Origin: Mauremys mutica
Lineage: Eukaryota; Chordata; Testudines; Geoemydidae
Direction: 5' to 3'
Length of the DNA: 64,000 bases
Assembly: GCF_020497125.1 (NCBI RefSeq)
Contig: NC_059075.1
Coordinates: 66,855,321 to 66,919,320 of the forward strand
A program made the translations under genes and the position numbers. The notes under the pieces were generated by a model, which was not told where the DNA came from, did not search any database, and was given only the letters and a program-made list of their open reading frames with translations. Positions 33,317 through 44,989 of the stretch are shown here, in pieces. The first letter of the stretch is position 1. Each line of letters begins with the position of its first letter.

Positions 33317-34262
33317 TATAGTGGTGCGGCCTGCAGAGGTCAGGTCCCAATATGCAGTGCTCCATACTGATCCAGGTGATCTGGTTGCTTGGATCAAGAT
33401 GGAGAACTGTGTGCTGAGACCTGCAATCTCTGAGGCCTGAATGCTATTACCTCCAATCTTGAATAGAACCATCTGCTCCTTTTTCTTAAACCAAGTTGCT
33501 GCCCTAGGGTTGTCAGCATTTTGTCAGTATGGCCCTTTACTTGGTATATTTTATCTGCTCATGAAATACACATACACACTCTGCTGTGTTTCTCTCTAGT
33601 TGTGTATAAACAGTGCAGAAGAATTCTGCTGGCAGTGGCTGCAGGAGGCAGAATAGTCAGAGAACAACAGGTTGCAATGTTTGCTAAGGAGTAGGTTTCC
33701 CAACATGGCTGGCCCTTGTTTTCAGCTTGGGTAGGTGGCAGCAGAAGAGAGGCTATTGCTGATCTCTAAGCTAGAAGTATTTATGCACTGTAATGATATT
33801 CACTCCTTTCTCTATTGGTCGTCATCTGCTAACACACAATTCCTAAACATTTTTTTCTTAATTTGTCCTTTGCATCAAATATATATTTTTAAGGCGCTTG
33901 AGCACCTTTCAAAAGGAGGCTATATAGCCTGTAATGAAAACCAAGTTAATCTTTTTGCCACAAAGAGAAAAAGAAGGGTCCTGAGTTAGAGACCCTCCCC
34001 CTTCTGTGGGGAGGAGAACCAGGCTAAATGATACCACCTTGATTTCTGCTTAAATGAGAGGGGAGAAGGGATAAGGTGGGAGGGGAAAAATGAGGCTTGT
34101 GTGAGGTGATTTTTCACCCCCAATCCACTTCTCTGTCCCATTTCTCTTCGCACTTGGATTTAGCACACAAAGATTGACTGGGTCTTGTCAAATTATACTT
34201 TGTATTTCCTTTACTACTGCTACTTGCTTGCGTTAGTGGTGTGGCATGTTTTAAGCTATAGT
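33317..34262. other. Intronic sequence, nothing recognised
   Basis: No element or exon was identified. An 84-codon plus-strand frame (33735-33989) has no recognisable domain. Confidence 0.3.
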
Positions 34263-34935
34263 GACTAAATCAGAGGTGGACAAACTACCGGGGAGGCTTG
34301 CCCCCAGCCCCTCCCCTGCTGTTCCCCCTGCCCTGCAGCCTCAGCTCACCGTGCTACCAGTGCTCTGGGCGGCAGAGCTGCAAGCACCTGCTGGGTAGTG
34401 CAGTGGCATGGCTGGCTCTGGCCAAGCAGTGCAGCTGCCAGTCCTGCTCTGAGCAGCATAGTAAGGGGGCGGGGAGCCGGGGGGATTGGATAAGGGGCAG
34501 GAGGGTCCAGGGGGCAGTCAAGGGAGCAGGGGGTGGTTGGATGGGGTGGAGATTCTGGGGGTGGTGGTCAGTGAACGGGGGGGGGGGGGGGTTGGATAGG
34601 CGTGGGAGTCCTGGAGGCCTGTCAGGGGGCGGGGGTGTGGATAGGGGTCGGGGCAGTTAGGGGACAGGGAACGGGGGGGTTAGATAGAGGGTGGGGTCCT
34701 GGGGGGCAGTTAGGAGCAGGGGGTCCTGGGAGGGGGCGGTCAGGGGACAAGGAGCGGGGGGGGGGTGTTGGATGGGTCGGGGGTTCTGAGGGGGGCGGGA
34801 AGTGGGAGGGGGCAGATAGGGGGTGGGGGCCAGGCTGTTTGGCGAGGCACAGCCTTCCCTACCCAGCCCACCATACAGTTTCGGAACCCCAATGTGGCTC
34901 TCAGGCCAAAAAGTTTGCTCGCCCCAGGACTATAC
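34263..34935. mobile_element. Non-autonomous hAT element, about 657 bp, G-rich interior
   Basis: The element (34271-34927) starts CAGAGGTGGACAAACTA and ends, reverse-complemented, CTGGGGCGAGCAAACTT. The flanking octamers GACTAAAT and GACTATAC agree at six of eight positions. The interior 34460-34830 is the same G-rich minisatellite type as at 18310. No transposase is present. Confidence 0.7.
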
Positions 34936-36525
34936 GTTACCATCTGGAGGCTGCTCATATAAAATGAGTTGGAAGTCTCAGTAAATTTCCCATTTACACA
35001 AATGTTCATGGTACAAAACCACCACTACAGCTGGCACTAATTGTCTCCCTTATTAGCAGTCACAGCATAGGGACCAATGATTTGAAATGACCATGGAGAC
35101 TAAACTATCGCCTTGCCCTAGGGGTGCGTCCCTCCAGGTCAGAGTTGAACCAGATCGCTGTTTTGGTGGGATGGAAGCTTGCAGTGCTGCTGCCCATGCT
35201 GCACCTGTTTAGTGGATAAATTAAGGACTTCATTCTCCAGGACTGTCCAACCGGCACCTCTCACCAGCACTGAACTGCACACACAACCGTTTTTAAAAAA
35301 GGAAACCCCCAAAACCTTTTAGCTCTGATCACCACAAACAAAAAAAAAATTTCATATGACTTCCAGTTTTGCAGCTGCACAATACATAGCTTGAGGCTTT
35401 GGCAGCAGCTGTCTTGGAGAAGATTGGCTTGAAAATTATCATATTACCGCTCCAGTAATATATTTCATAACATTTTCCTGCTTTCTTTTCACCAGTGCAT
35501 GATCTGAGTTGCCAGTATTGAATATTGTGATGTGATTAATTTAGGGATTTATGACAAAGGAAATGTAATTTTGTAAGTTGGCTTTCACAATTGGTGCTGC
35601 AGCAGGAATGAGTTTCTTTAGCAACGGGGATTCTATAATATAGCAAATTGCTAGGCGATGTCAGAGAAATTGCCTCTTGTTATTTTGCTAACCCAAGAGA
35701 CTAAGGGTGGCTGCTTTAGATTGTTCAGGATAACTCAGGGAAGTGCAGTAAGTCAGGGAGTTCTAAGGCCATCACAGGCCATCAGTGAACAACTCAGTTT
35801 TAATTGTTGACAAGCGCTAGCATCCTCCATCTGAAATGCAGCCTTAATAATCAGCCCCGTGCCATCCATAACTGTTTGTATAACACACTTCTCAACGGAG
35901 AAGAGAATGGGTAGATTTAAAAATAAAGTTAAGGAGAATTTAATGTCAATTGTTTTTGCATAAAACGCTTACTGAGGTTGCTGAGTTTATGTGACAGATG
36001 GTACTCTTATGTCACATTCTTTTATTCTACTTTGCAACATGTTAGTCTTCTGTGCATGCATGAGTACGGTAAAATGTTGAGTTTTTATATATAATCATTG
36101 ATGCATACAGGAATAATCCAGATTGGAACATTTAAGAGGGTATTTATGGTAGCAGTGCTACTAGTATGCAAAGTATTGTATAAATTATAAGTATTATTAG
36201 TTTTTATTTTTAAAGCTGACCTTTAGATGTAAAAAAATACCACCATTAGATCCATATGTTGAGTGCTTCAAAATAACTAATCAGAGGGACATTTCAGCAT
36301 GTAATGAATTCAGAACCTTTTTTTATTTCTTCTCTTGCACATTCTGTAAAGTGTAAAATATTAACAGCTTTCTCACATTTAAAAAAAAAAAACAGGTTTA
36401 TCTGAGCTTTTCAAGTTGATTCTGTTCTCCAGTTGGGTTGTCCACAGCATAGGGTATGCTGGGTCATCTGATTAAATGTGAGGCAGCAATTTGCAGGTTA
36501 CTAGAATTGGGGTGAGTAAAAGTAT
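34936..36525. other. Intronic sequence, nothing recognised
   Basis: AT-rich sequence without open frames of note. An A-rich run occurs near 36370. Confidence 0.3.
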
Positions 36526-37298
36526 GTTTTAATCAGGGTGGATAAAAATCAATGATTTTTTTTAAATCAGATTTTTTTTTAATTTATAACAGATTTTTTG
36601 ATAAAATGCTTTTTGAGGAAAAAACCTATTTAAAGAGTTTTAATTAGGATACATTATAGCTCAAAGATATCTCATCATGGAATAGGGATTATAAATTCTA
36701 ATTCTATAGTATGAGACATTATATTCATGTAATGTGTAAAAAGAGTTTTTTGTAAATTAGTTCCAATAGTTCATGGATTAAGGACCCGATTTTATGGGGT
36801 TCCAGGGGTTTCTGTATAGATTATATAGGTTAATCTTTCTATCAACCCAATAGGACTCAGTGCTCAGTCTAGAAGATATCAGAGATGATTAGTTTTGCAG
36901 TTCTCAAACTGTGGACTTGTGTCTCCAGAGATAACGTGCTTGTTAACAGCAAAAATGTTTTATTTATTCATTCATTCATTTAACTATATAGAGGTAAGAA
37001 ATAACTGGCCTCAACCCTATTGTCCTTCAAATTTGTGTACACAGGGCCAATCCCTTACCTCTCTCTAAAAGTGCAAAGTTTCAAAAAGTTCAATGAATAG
37101 AAGATTGTTGGGGGCGGAATAGATCTGGATGAGGAGACGAAGTCTGGAGATAAATGTGAGAAGGGAGGGACAGGCAGTAGAAACAGAAGTGGAACTGCTT
37201 GAGCAGCATATTCCAGAAGTCTTGAGGTCTTTCTGAGTGTAGTCTTCACTGATTTGAGATCTACTATACTACTCTCTCACTAGAAGGGAAAACCTGTA

Positions 37299-37524
37299 AT
37301 GGCTGCAAGCCATAAAAGAGACCCAGTTTGGGAATATTTTAATGAAGTTCCTCTACCTGTGGGTAAGACAGGCATGTGTGCAGAATGCAAACGGTGCAAC
37401 AAAGAAATGCAAGGCCTTGGTTGCCGGAATGAAACAACATCATGAGACGTGTTCCTTCTCAGGAGGAAGCTGTGGTGAAGGTGATGAAAGGAACACGTCT
37501 GAATGTGACGGTCCATGCCCCTAA
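37299..37524 (+). pseudogene. BED zinc-finger part of the hAT transposase, frameshifted
   Basis: From ATG at 37299 the frame reads MAASHKRDPVWEYFNEVPLP, then a CAEC pair of a BED-type finger, and stops at about 37447. The HxxxC half of the finger (MKQHHETC) is in another frame, 37342-37524. So a frameshift near 37410-37430 splits the finger. BED fingers bind transposon DNA in many hAT transposases. A short tandem insert begins right after this piece. Confidence 0.75.
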
Positions 37525-37527
37525 AGT

Positions 37528-37710
37528 CAGGGCAGCATGGCCCGTCTGTCACAGTCTATAAAGCAGCCCGTCAGGGCAGCGTGGCCTAGCGGCCAGAGTC
37601 TACAGAGCCGCCCTTTGATGCAGGGCAGTGGGGTCTAACGGCTGGAGTCCATAAAGGAGCCTTTTGCACAGGGCAGCGTGGCCTAGTGGCCGGAGTCTGT
37701 AGCACCATCA
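37528..37710 (+). repeat. Four tandem copies of a 44-49 bp unit inside the hAT
   Basis: Units begin at 37528, 37572, 37621 and 37669 with CAGGGCAGCGTGGCC-like sequence. Each contains GGCCAGAGTCTA-like sequence and ends near AGCC. The array interrupts the transposase between the BED finger and the catalytic part, so it was gained after the gene had decayed or caused the decay. The unit is GC-rich compared with the AT-rich host element. Confidence 0.75.
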
Positions 37711-37735
37711 TCCAGAAACAACCATAGATAAATTT

Positions 37736-39138
37736 GTGATGAGAACTAGCAGATTACAGAAAGACGTAATTGATGAAAAAATTGCCCGGTTTGTTTATGC
37801 AACAAACTCTCCTTTCTGTATTATTGAGAACCCACGCTTCATTAACATGGTTCAGTCATTAAGACCAGGATACAGTCCACCCAACAGAGCAGATGTCACA
37901 GGCAAATTGCTGATAAAGTGTATGAAAGAGAAGTTGAGCAGTGTGCTTTTGGTCTAGAGGGTAAAATTTGTTAACTTGAGTCTTGATGTTTGGAGCAATG
38001 TCCACAATGATCCTGTTGTATGTGCTTGTGTAACAACAGAAGAAGGGAATGTCTTCCTTACAGAAACAATTGATACATCAGGAAATGCACACACAGCAGA
38101 ATACTTACAAGAAGTAGCAATAAAAGTTATAACAAACTGGAAAAAAATTCAAATATCTAGTATGCAGCTTGGTCACAGACAATGCTGCAAATGTATCCAA
38201 GATGAGAAGAAATTATTTAGAAGAGAGTCCCAAGCTAATAACATACGGTTGCACTGCTCATTTGATGCACCTCCTAGCCTAAGACTTCAGTGTTCCAGAA
38301 ATAAAGGCTAATGTTGAAATTGCAAAATACTTCCATAACAACCACTTTGCAGCAGCTGCTCTGGAAAAAAATGGGAGGAACCAAGCTAACTCTCCCACAA
38401 GACGTGCGATGGAACTCAGTATTGGACTGTTTTGAGCACTATATCAAGAACTGGCCAAATCTGATGATCGTTTGTGAACAAAATAGTGAAAAAATAGATG
38501 GCACCCTCATAGCCAAAATTCTCAAAGTTGGGCTTAAGAGAAATGTTGAACGCATGCTGAGTATCCTGAAGCATATTTCTGTAGCCTTGAACAAAATGCA
38601 GGGAAATACCTGTTTTACTGCTGATGCTGTTGAAATTTGGAAGGAACTAAGTGAGATCTTAAAAAGAGAAATATGCAATGATAGAGTTAAATTACAAGCA
38701 TTAAAAAAACGAATGGGACAAGCACTACCTCCAGCTCATTTTCTTGCAAATATTCTCAATACTCGGTATCAGGGTCAAACCTTAACTGCTGAAGAAGAGA
38801 AGTTGGCTATGACATGGACATCCAGCAGTCATCCCTCAATAATGTCAACTATAATAAACTTCAGAGCTATGGGGGAACCATTCAAGAAATAAATGTTTGC
38901 TGATGATGATTTAAAGAAAGTCACACCAGTGAACTGGTGGAAGTCACTTAAGCACTTGGTTTCAGAGACTGTTGAAGTGACAATCTCACTTTTAACAGCA
39001 GTAGCTTCTTCTGCCAACGTAGAAAGAATATTTTCTTCCTTTGGACTAATTCATTCCAAACTGCGAAATCGTTTGGGACCTGAAAAAGCAGGAAAGCTTG
39101 TTTTTTCTTTTCCGGATTATGAACAAACAGGAAAATGA
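37736..39138 (+). pseudogene. hAT transposase, catalytic and dimerisation parts, broken
   Basis: In frame from 37736: IARFVYATNSPFCIIENPRF, then a DUF659-like block (SLDVWSNVHNDPVV, TIDTSGNAHTAEYLQE) across a TAG at 37955-37957. A frameshift near 38300 leads to 38311-38892 (QDVRWNSVLDCFEHYIKNW and a helical insertion). A TAA at 38890-38892 then separates the C-terminal dimerisation domain (SSANVERIFSSFGLIHSKLR, near 39010-39075). This order fits hAT transposases of the BED/DUF659/hATC type. At least two in-frame stops, a frameshift and the upstream tandem insert make it inactive. Confidence 0.88.
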
Positions 39139-39866
39139 AGGTGAAGATGACTGAGTTAGCTGCAGAAGCCAATATTTTAAGTTTCTCATGTTGACCTGGC
39201 TGACATAGCCAATTTAATTTTTTTTAAAATATTTCATTTCACTATTTTTAGTTAAAAACAATTTTAACAAAAACAAACTTGATTTTTTCAAAAAATCATA
39301 TGCTTGTTTTTTTAAAATATTATGTTTGTTGTTGAAGAAAAAATCCAAATACATAACTTAGTTGTTTTAGTTAAATAAAACAATTTAAATGTCTGTCTGG
39401 TGATGTTCTCCTCCTAATACAGCATGGCAAGAAAATCCTCCAAATATCAATGATTAACCTGTTGAATTGGAGATAGTTCACCTCCCAGTGACTTCATAAA
39501 TATCTGCTTCAATTACCTTTTAGTAAATGAAATAACCAATCATTCATTTTCTGATATAGCTGTAAAACTATTCTGAAAAGTTTTCAAAATAAATCACTTA
39601 AAAAATGTATAGTGTGTGTACCTTCTAAAAATGAAACCTACATCCCTGAGTTGTGAAGAATATGTATTAAGGTTATAACAACCAACAAGAATGCACTTTT
39701 ATGTAGAAATCCATGATTAAATCGAGTTTTCCTCACTAGTGATTCAAATCCACCCTGGTTTTAATTTTCAGTATGTACTTAATTACTGCTTCTCCTTCAG
39801 TTGCTCAACATTATATACATTGTAACATTGGTAAGAATTATTGTTATTTATTAGTGGTGGTGGTAG

Positions 39867-40436
39867 TGTTAGGCCTGAATAAAGATGTAGCACAAAACCA
39901 GTTATGCCAACCTGACTTCAGTCAGGCTAACAGAGGTTTCTGGGTAATCCCAGCGTGGAAAAATACTGAGAAGCAGCATTGTCTCACAAAGCCCTGGGAA
40001 AAAGTAAGATAAGTGAGGGGCTGATACCAGCTGTGTTATGTTAGACACAGTGTTTGAAGAACTGATAAGAAACACTATCCCACAGTTCTGACTCTAACTT
40101 TAACTCCCTAACATTCCTAATTTTTGGCACTTGTTAAGATATTAACAATTTAATGCTGTAGAGACTAGGCATGCGTATATATTAAAAGGTGTCTAATTTC
40201 TAGTTGTTAGACAAAGGGGGTGGGTTGCTCAAGTGAATGATCTATGACGTAATAAAACTGTCTATATAAGCTAATACTAAGCTGTAAAGGGGCGGCTGGT
40301 TCTCTTCGGATACGAGCTGTTCTTTTACTGACACGTGCACTTGTCAATAAAGAACTTTTGATCGGACCTTGCTGGTGTTGCCTGTCTCTCTGCGGTCAGA
40401 CAACGAACTTCGCTGTTGGGGTTAGAGTCCCTGACA
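39867..40436 (+). mobile_element. Retroviral-type LTR, 570 bp
   Basis: It begins TGTTAGGCC and ends TCCCTGACA. A TATA-like TCTATATAAG lies at about 40260 and a poly(A) signal AATAAAGAAC at about 40347, in the order U3-R-U5. A primer-binding-site-like sequence follows after four bases. Only this 5' LTR and some leader are present; gag, pol and a 3' LTR were not seen. Confidence 0.8.
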
Positions 40437-40760
40437 TCTTTGGCGACTCCGCCGGGACTTTGTCTGACTCTCCGGCGGGGGATCGGACTCTGAGGCAACG
40501 CAGCGCGCATCCTCTGGTTTAGAGGAGCCTTGCCTGGTAATCTGATCTCTGCGTTGGCGATAAGGCGAGTTCTGTGAACCAGCTGAAGCTCGTAGAAATC
40601 CAGCAACATCCACCTACCCGTTGAGTAGGGTCAAGGTTGCCTGGGTTAGAGTCCCAGTGCAGATTGTCGGGGTTCGAGTCCCTGACAACTTAGGTCTGGG
40701 TTAGAGTCCCAGTCCAGGTTTGCACAGGATCCAAGTAGTCTGGATTAGAGTCCCTGACAG
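40415..40760 (+). repeat. Retroviral leader with repeated GGTTAGAGTCCC motif
   Basis: The motif GGGTTAGAGTCCC or a one- or two-base variant occurs at the LTR end (about 40419) and at about 40641, 40669, 40690 and 40741 in the leader. The last complete ones end CCTGACA, like the LTR terminus. No open gag frame follows; sequence after 40765 is not recognisably retroviral. Confidence 0.6.
40441..40458 (+). promoter_or_regulatory. Primer-binding site, proline-tRNA-like
   Basis: The 18 bases TGGCGACTCCGCCGGGAC match 13 of 18 positions of the usual proline-tRNA site. The position, four bases after the LTR end, is right for a retrovirus primer-binding site. A different tRNA primer is possible. Confidence 0.6.
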
Positions 40761-40764
40761 TAGG

Positions 40765-43700
40765 AAATATTTATATTATGGCACACGCAATGGTCCCTGT
40801 TAGGGAAGGTGACTATTTCTGATTTGGAAATCAGAAAATGGAACCAACCCGTCTGGTTTCACTGCCCAAACTATGTGAAGGGCAAAAAGTAAAACAGAAT
40901 TTAAACATTCTTTAGATTTCATAATATAATGGTGATGTCAGTAAAATTAGGGCAGGTAAAGGTTTGGAGCTGTAGTCTAAGGAACAGAGTAAATTAGTCA
41001 CACCAGCTGAGTCATGGCGCCTCTCTCCACTGCAGAGGCTGGTGGTGGTTTTGTGATCTGAACAAACAAGTAATATGTACAAGTCTGAAACCACCAATCT
41101 ATTTTGCTTAGAGCCTCAAGTTAGGCCTATGATGATGATTATATTTTATGTGTTTAATACTGTAGTGCTCAGTGCTGTACTGTATTTGGAGGAAGACAGC
41201 ATCTTGGTGTTACAATCTAAATTAGGTAGTACAGTTCAGATATTTAATTTCAAGAAAAACAGATAATCTAATCACCAGCCCCCTTTTGTATGTCTGTTTG
41301 TGTATGTAGCATTTTTATTTATCATGTACTGTATATAGCTGAAAGTGTACTGGGTAGTATATAGTAAATGGTCTCTGCCAAACAATTAACAGGTCAAAAT
41401 CAGTACAGTACAGGACAAGACAAGACAGAACATATACAGCGTGGTATGACTATTGTTTCATGAAATTGTGAGTGTTTTTCCATAGTTATGGCACAGACAA
41501 AAGGGTGATTATTAAATCATATTATATACAGTGTTTTAGATGCAGCAAGTAAGAGTGTGTGTTGTCATTTCCTTTTGGTTAAAGAGTGGCTTCACAAACC
41601 GCAGTATATTGACCATTCTCAATTTAGTAGGGCTTGGCTTATGAGGAACAGGCTAGCTGTAAGTCTTCGTTAATGTGAATAAGAGACAGGTTGTATAGCA
41701 TAATTTTATGAGTGTTCATTGCTGAGCAAACTAATGCTTACTGGATCTAACAAGACTAATTATTGATGTTTGACAACTGGGTACCAGATACTTTTCTAGT
41801 GCAGCTACTTCGGCCCTGCATTTTTCATACTGTATGTTAGCATGATTCCAGCTGGTAAACTATTGTGTGTGATAGCAATAAACTTCTTGAAAACAATCTT
41901 GCGGTCTGTTCATTAGAGCTTTAAGAATGTGAGGTAAATCATTGGGCTGTTAATTAACACACTAGTCATTAGCTATGAAAGAAGACCAGTTTCAAAGGAG
42001 ATTTTTGTTTTAATGAGAATAAATGCTGTGACTCAAACCACATTTGGTTAGAGTTATTGCCTGATCCTGTGAGATGCTCAGTGCTTCATGCAATCGAACT
42101 TTAGTCAGCAAATACATTGATTCTTCTTGTTAATCACCCATGCCATATTTAGGCAAATCTTAAAACCACTTTTAATCAACATGTTGGGTTTTTTTATTTT
42201 TTTGTTTTTTTCTTCTTATATCTTATTACCAAAATATGAATTAGTGAGCAGAAGCTTTTCCCATATAAATCCCTGCTTTCTGCAGTATGTGTTTTTGTTG
42301 ATCCAGCATCTATGACAATATCATTACTTCCTTGAATGGTGGAGTCAGAAATCTGGCCCAGTTTGGTTCTTGATGGTCCAGGTTGTTAGCTACTGAAAGT
42401 TATTTGCTACCACTTGATGGTTCTTTGGCTTTGTGAAATGAGTTGTAGTTCTGGGTCCAGTTCCTATCAGGTAGGTGTCCATATCACAAAAGCCACTGCT
42501 ACATTTGGCTCTAATTGTCATGTACATCCAAAGATCAAGACAGAATGAGACTGTGCAGACTTAACTCCTCCTAGAACTCATTGCCACTTGCCATGGGGTG
42601 CCCATTTCTATGGCTATCTAGAAGGGTTCAGTTTCCAGTGCTACCAATCTGTCACCTTCCAGCTTCTGAGGGGAGGTTATACCTATTGCTGTTTCTGTTG
42701 TGGGGCAGCCCAACCTCTTCCAGTGGAAAATCAATTTGGCCAGCACCTTTCAGGAGGAATAAACAGAGAAGAAAAGTCATTTAAAAAAAACAAACAAACA
42801 GAACAAATACTGTATCACTGAAGTAATCCGTCGGGTAATGTGCTAGTTAGGAAGGGCACACATTTTAACCATGTCTGTGCAGCATGATTTAACAAGTATG
42901 AAACTCAGCATTTTGTTGTGCTGTGTTATGAGCCTGATGCATTTCATTTGGACAGCTAGCGTTGTATGGAGAACTGCTACCATGTGAATTGCAGCAGCCT
43001 GCAGAAAAGGAGTTAACTAGCAGTGAGGAGAGAGAGAGAAGATACAGGATAGTTTTTTCTTCTGGGGTCCTCAGAACATCCCCCTCCCATTGCCTTCCTC
43101 AGACATGCCTCTCTTTGAAGCCTGTTGCTCTCCTATTCTGTATGTCAGCCAATGGGCCTTGCCAGAGAACAGCAGAAGGAGCGTGTCAGGCCAGAGCAAG
43201 AGTCAGAACTCTGATCTTCCATGTGGTAACTAGATTACTTAGCCAGCCCTTAATGGTGTACTTGATCTTTAGGTTTGTCTGAGCATGGCAGGGCTCTCTA
43301 AAGGTTAAAATAGATGTTTAGGCTTTGTGACGTGTCTCTGCCTGTCGTAAGAACAAATCATTTCATGATTTTCTTCATGCTGACATGAGACTGCCTTGCC
43401 TATTTCTTCCTTTATTATTCCTTTTCATAAGCTTCAGTGGTGTGGAGAGAGCTCCAACAAAATAAATGGGGCAATAATGAAGATACAGGTGCAGTGGGTT
43501 TGATTTCTTCAGTGACATCATAAAGGACAGTAGGACCATTATTCCAATCTTGCTTGTTTGTTCCAGAAACTTAATTGGGTCCTTTTGTGCCCAGGCATGA
43601 GAATAAGCCTACTGGGCATTGTTACTTCCCTGTTATTGCTCTGAAAATAGTGAGAACAAATCCAGTAGCAGTGTCCTCTGCTGCTGACAAATCAAGGAGC

Positions 43701-44020
43701 CATTTGAAAAACAATTTATATATGAAGATTGTAAGGGTGAAAGATGGGGAGGGAACGGGCACTAAGAAAATCTGAGTCCCCCTACAGTCCTTTCTGCATA
43801 AATTAGAAACTTGGTGAGATCCATAGACAGACTATCAAGGATGGAAGCTCTGATGCCCCCTGCTTATCTGGTGATGCACCTCCTGTCTTTTTTTTCCTGC
43901 CCCTGGGAAGAATCTGAGGCCTCCTGACACTTGCAATGGGTGCAGGTCAGTGTTCTCTTGTTGCAGTCCAGTGTGTGTTGTACTGTGCTGTCTTTTTAGA
44001 GAGTGCTTTTTCTTTAATAT
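40765..44020. other. Intronic sequence up to COX16 exon 2
   Basis: No element was firmly recognised over 3.2 kb, the longest quiet stretch in the intron. The polypyrimidine tract and tttaatatttcag of the exon 2 acceptor are at its right end. Confidence 0.4.
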
Positions 44021-44025
44021 TTCAG

Positions 44026-44103
44026 CTCCTGATTATTGGTGGCTCCTTTGGTCTCCGTGAGTTCACTCAAATCCGTTATGATGCTCAAAAACTCCACAGC
44101 AAG
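44026..44103 (+). CDS. COX16: COX16 exon 2, membrane segment and start of soluble tail
   Basis: Twenty-six codons, phase 0 at both ends, between acceptor ...atttcag (44025) and donor gtaagt (44104). It reads LLIIGGSFGLREFTQIR then YDAQKLHSK. With exon 1 (GVPMM) it completes the single transmembrane helix. The GGSFGLREF..QIRYDA block is the most conserved part of COX16 across vertebrates. The next expected block (acidic, DPELEKKLK-like) was not found up to 64000, so at least one more exon lies beyond the window or in a long second intron. Exon 2 here seems two codons longer than the human one before SK. Confidence 0.93.
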
Positions 44104-44421
44104 GTAAGTTAAGTGGTTTGTTGGTTTTTTCAAATCTAGAGAGCACCAAAAAATAGTGAGGACTGGGAAAATAGTATGATTTGGTATTTGTAGCGTGCCT
44201 AACATAGTATGGCCCTCATCCATGGGAGACACGCCACAAAACAAATAATGATGATAACGAAACGTTACAACTTTTCCTGGGTGGCAGGTTGGAGAGCAAA
44301 ATTAAGATGAGTGCTGCTACATCTTGCATGGCTTAGCAGAAGCCCCTCTGACTGATTAAAGAGGAGCAATGATGAGTTACAGTGAAGGAGGGTGATTTTG
44401 CCAGAAGGATGGTGGTTACAA

Positions 44422-44756
44422 TGGCCCTGGTTAGACCAGAAAAAATAGGTGAAAGTTTTAAAAGTTGCTAGCTAACATGTTTTAACCAACATGTTTTTAA
44501 ATACCACTTAGTGCTAGGGTAGACAGGGTGTTACTCCTTAAAAAATGGTGTTAAATGGTCCTGGTCAACCCAAGATGGCAGTGAGGTGGGGTAGGAGGAG
44601 CCTAGGGTTGACCAAGACCAGCTAACACACTTTTTAAAAGCGTTAAACCATATCTCTCTTATGTTATAAGTGGTATTTAAAATTTTGTGTTAATCAACAT
44701 GTATTAGTTCACACATTTTAAAATGTCATACATTTTCCCAGTTTAGACATAGCGAC
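44422..44756. mobile_element. Palindromic MITE-like element, about 335 bp
   Basis: The left part (CCTGGTTAGACCAG, AAAGTTTTAAAAGTTG, ACATGTTTTAACC, AAATACCACTTA) has inverted counterparts on the right (TAAGTGGTATTT, GTTAATCAACATGT, ACACATTTTAAAATGT, CCCAGTTTAGACATAG). The whole is a long imperfect hairpin centred near 44590. It is non-coding. Confidence 0.55.
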
Positions 44757-44989
44757 TGAGGGTTGCTCTAGGGTCCCCGAGGGAGGTAGAGGACCCTTCT
44801 TCCCCTCCCAATCTTCCCGCATATATGAAACTTGTACTAAAGGGATGGGGGAAAAGAATCTTTCTTGTAATGTAACTGAAAACCCATAACTGGGGGAAGT
44901 AATTTTATTAGATATGGAACCTTTCACTGAGTACTGCAGCAAGTGCTGCTGGTGGTTCACTGAGTGGTACTCTCATTTCTGAATCATTA

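Larger units (their letters stand above)
36526..39765 (+). mobile_element. hAT transposon, 3224 bp, exact 8-bp target duplication
   Basis: The element spans 36534-39757. Its ends are CAGGGTGGATAAAAATCAAT and, reverse-complemented, CAGGGTGGATTTGAATCACT. An exact GTTTTAAT flanks it (36526-36533 and 39758-39765). The ends are followed by AT-rich, partly self-complementary stretches. It carries the remains of its own transposase, so it derives from an autonomous element. It sits in COX16 intron 1 in the same orientation as the gene. Confidence 0.92.
26171..44025 (+). other. COX16 intron 1 (17.9 kb)
   Basis: The donor is ATG|gtgagt at 26171 and the acceptor tttaatatttcag at 44025. The intron holds a Penelope-like copy, a mariner-type element, a solo LTR, two hAT elements and a retroviral LTR. 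The insertions are on both strands. No coding exon with splice signals was recognised inside. Confidence 0.8.

Noticed and set aside
37528..37710. CRISPR-like array
   Set aside because: Four units repeat directly without unique spacers, in a vertebrate transposon; it is an ordinary tandem duplication.
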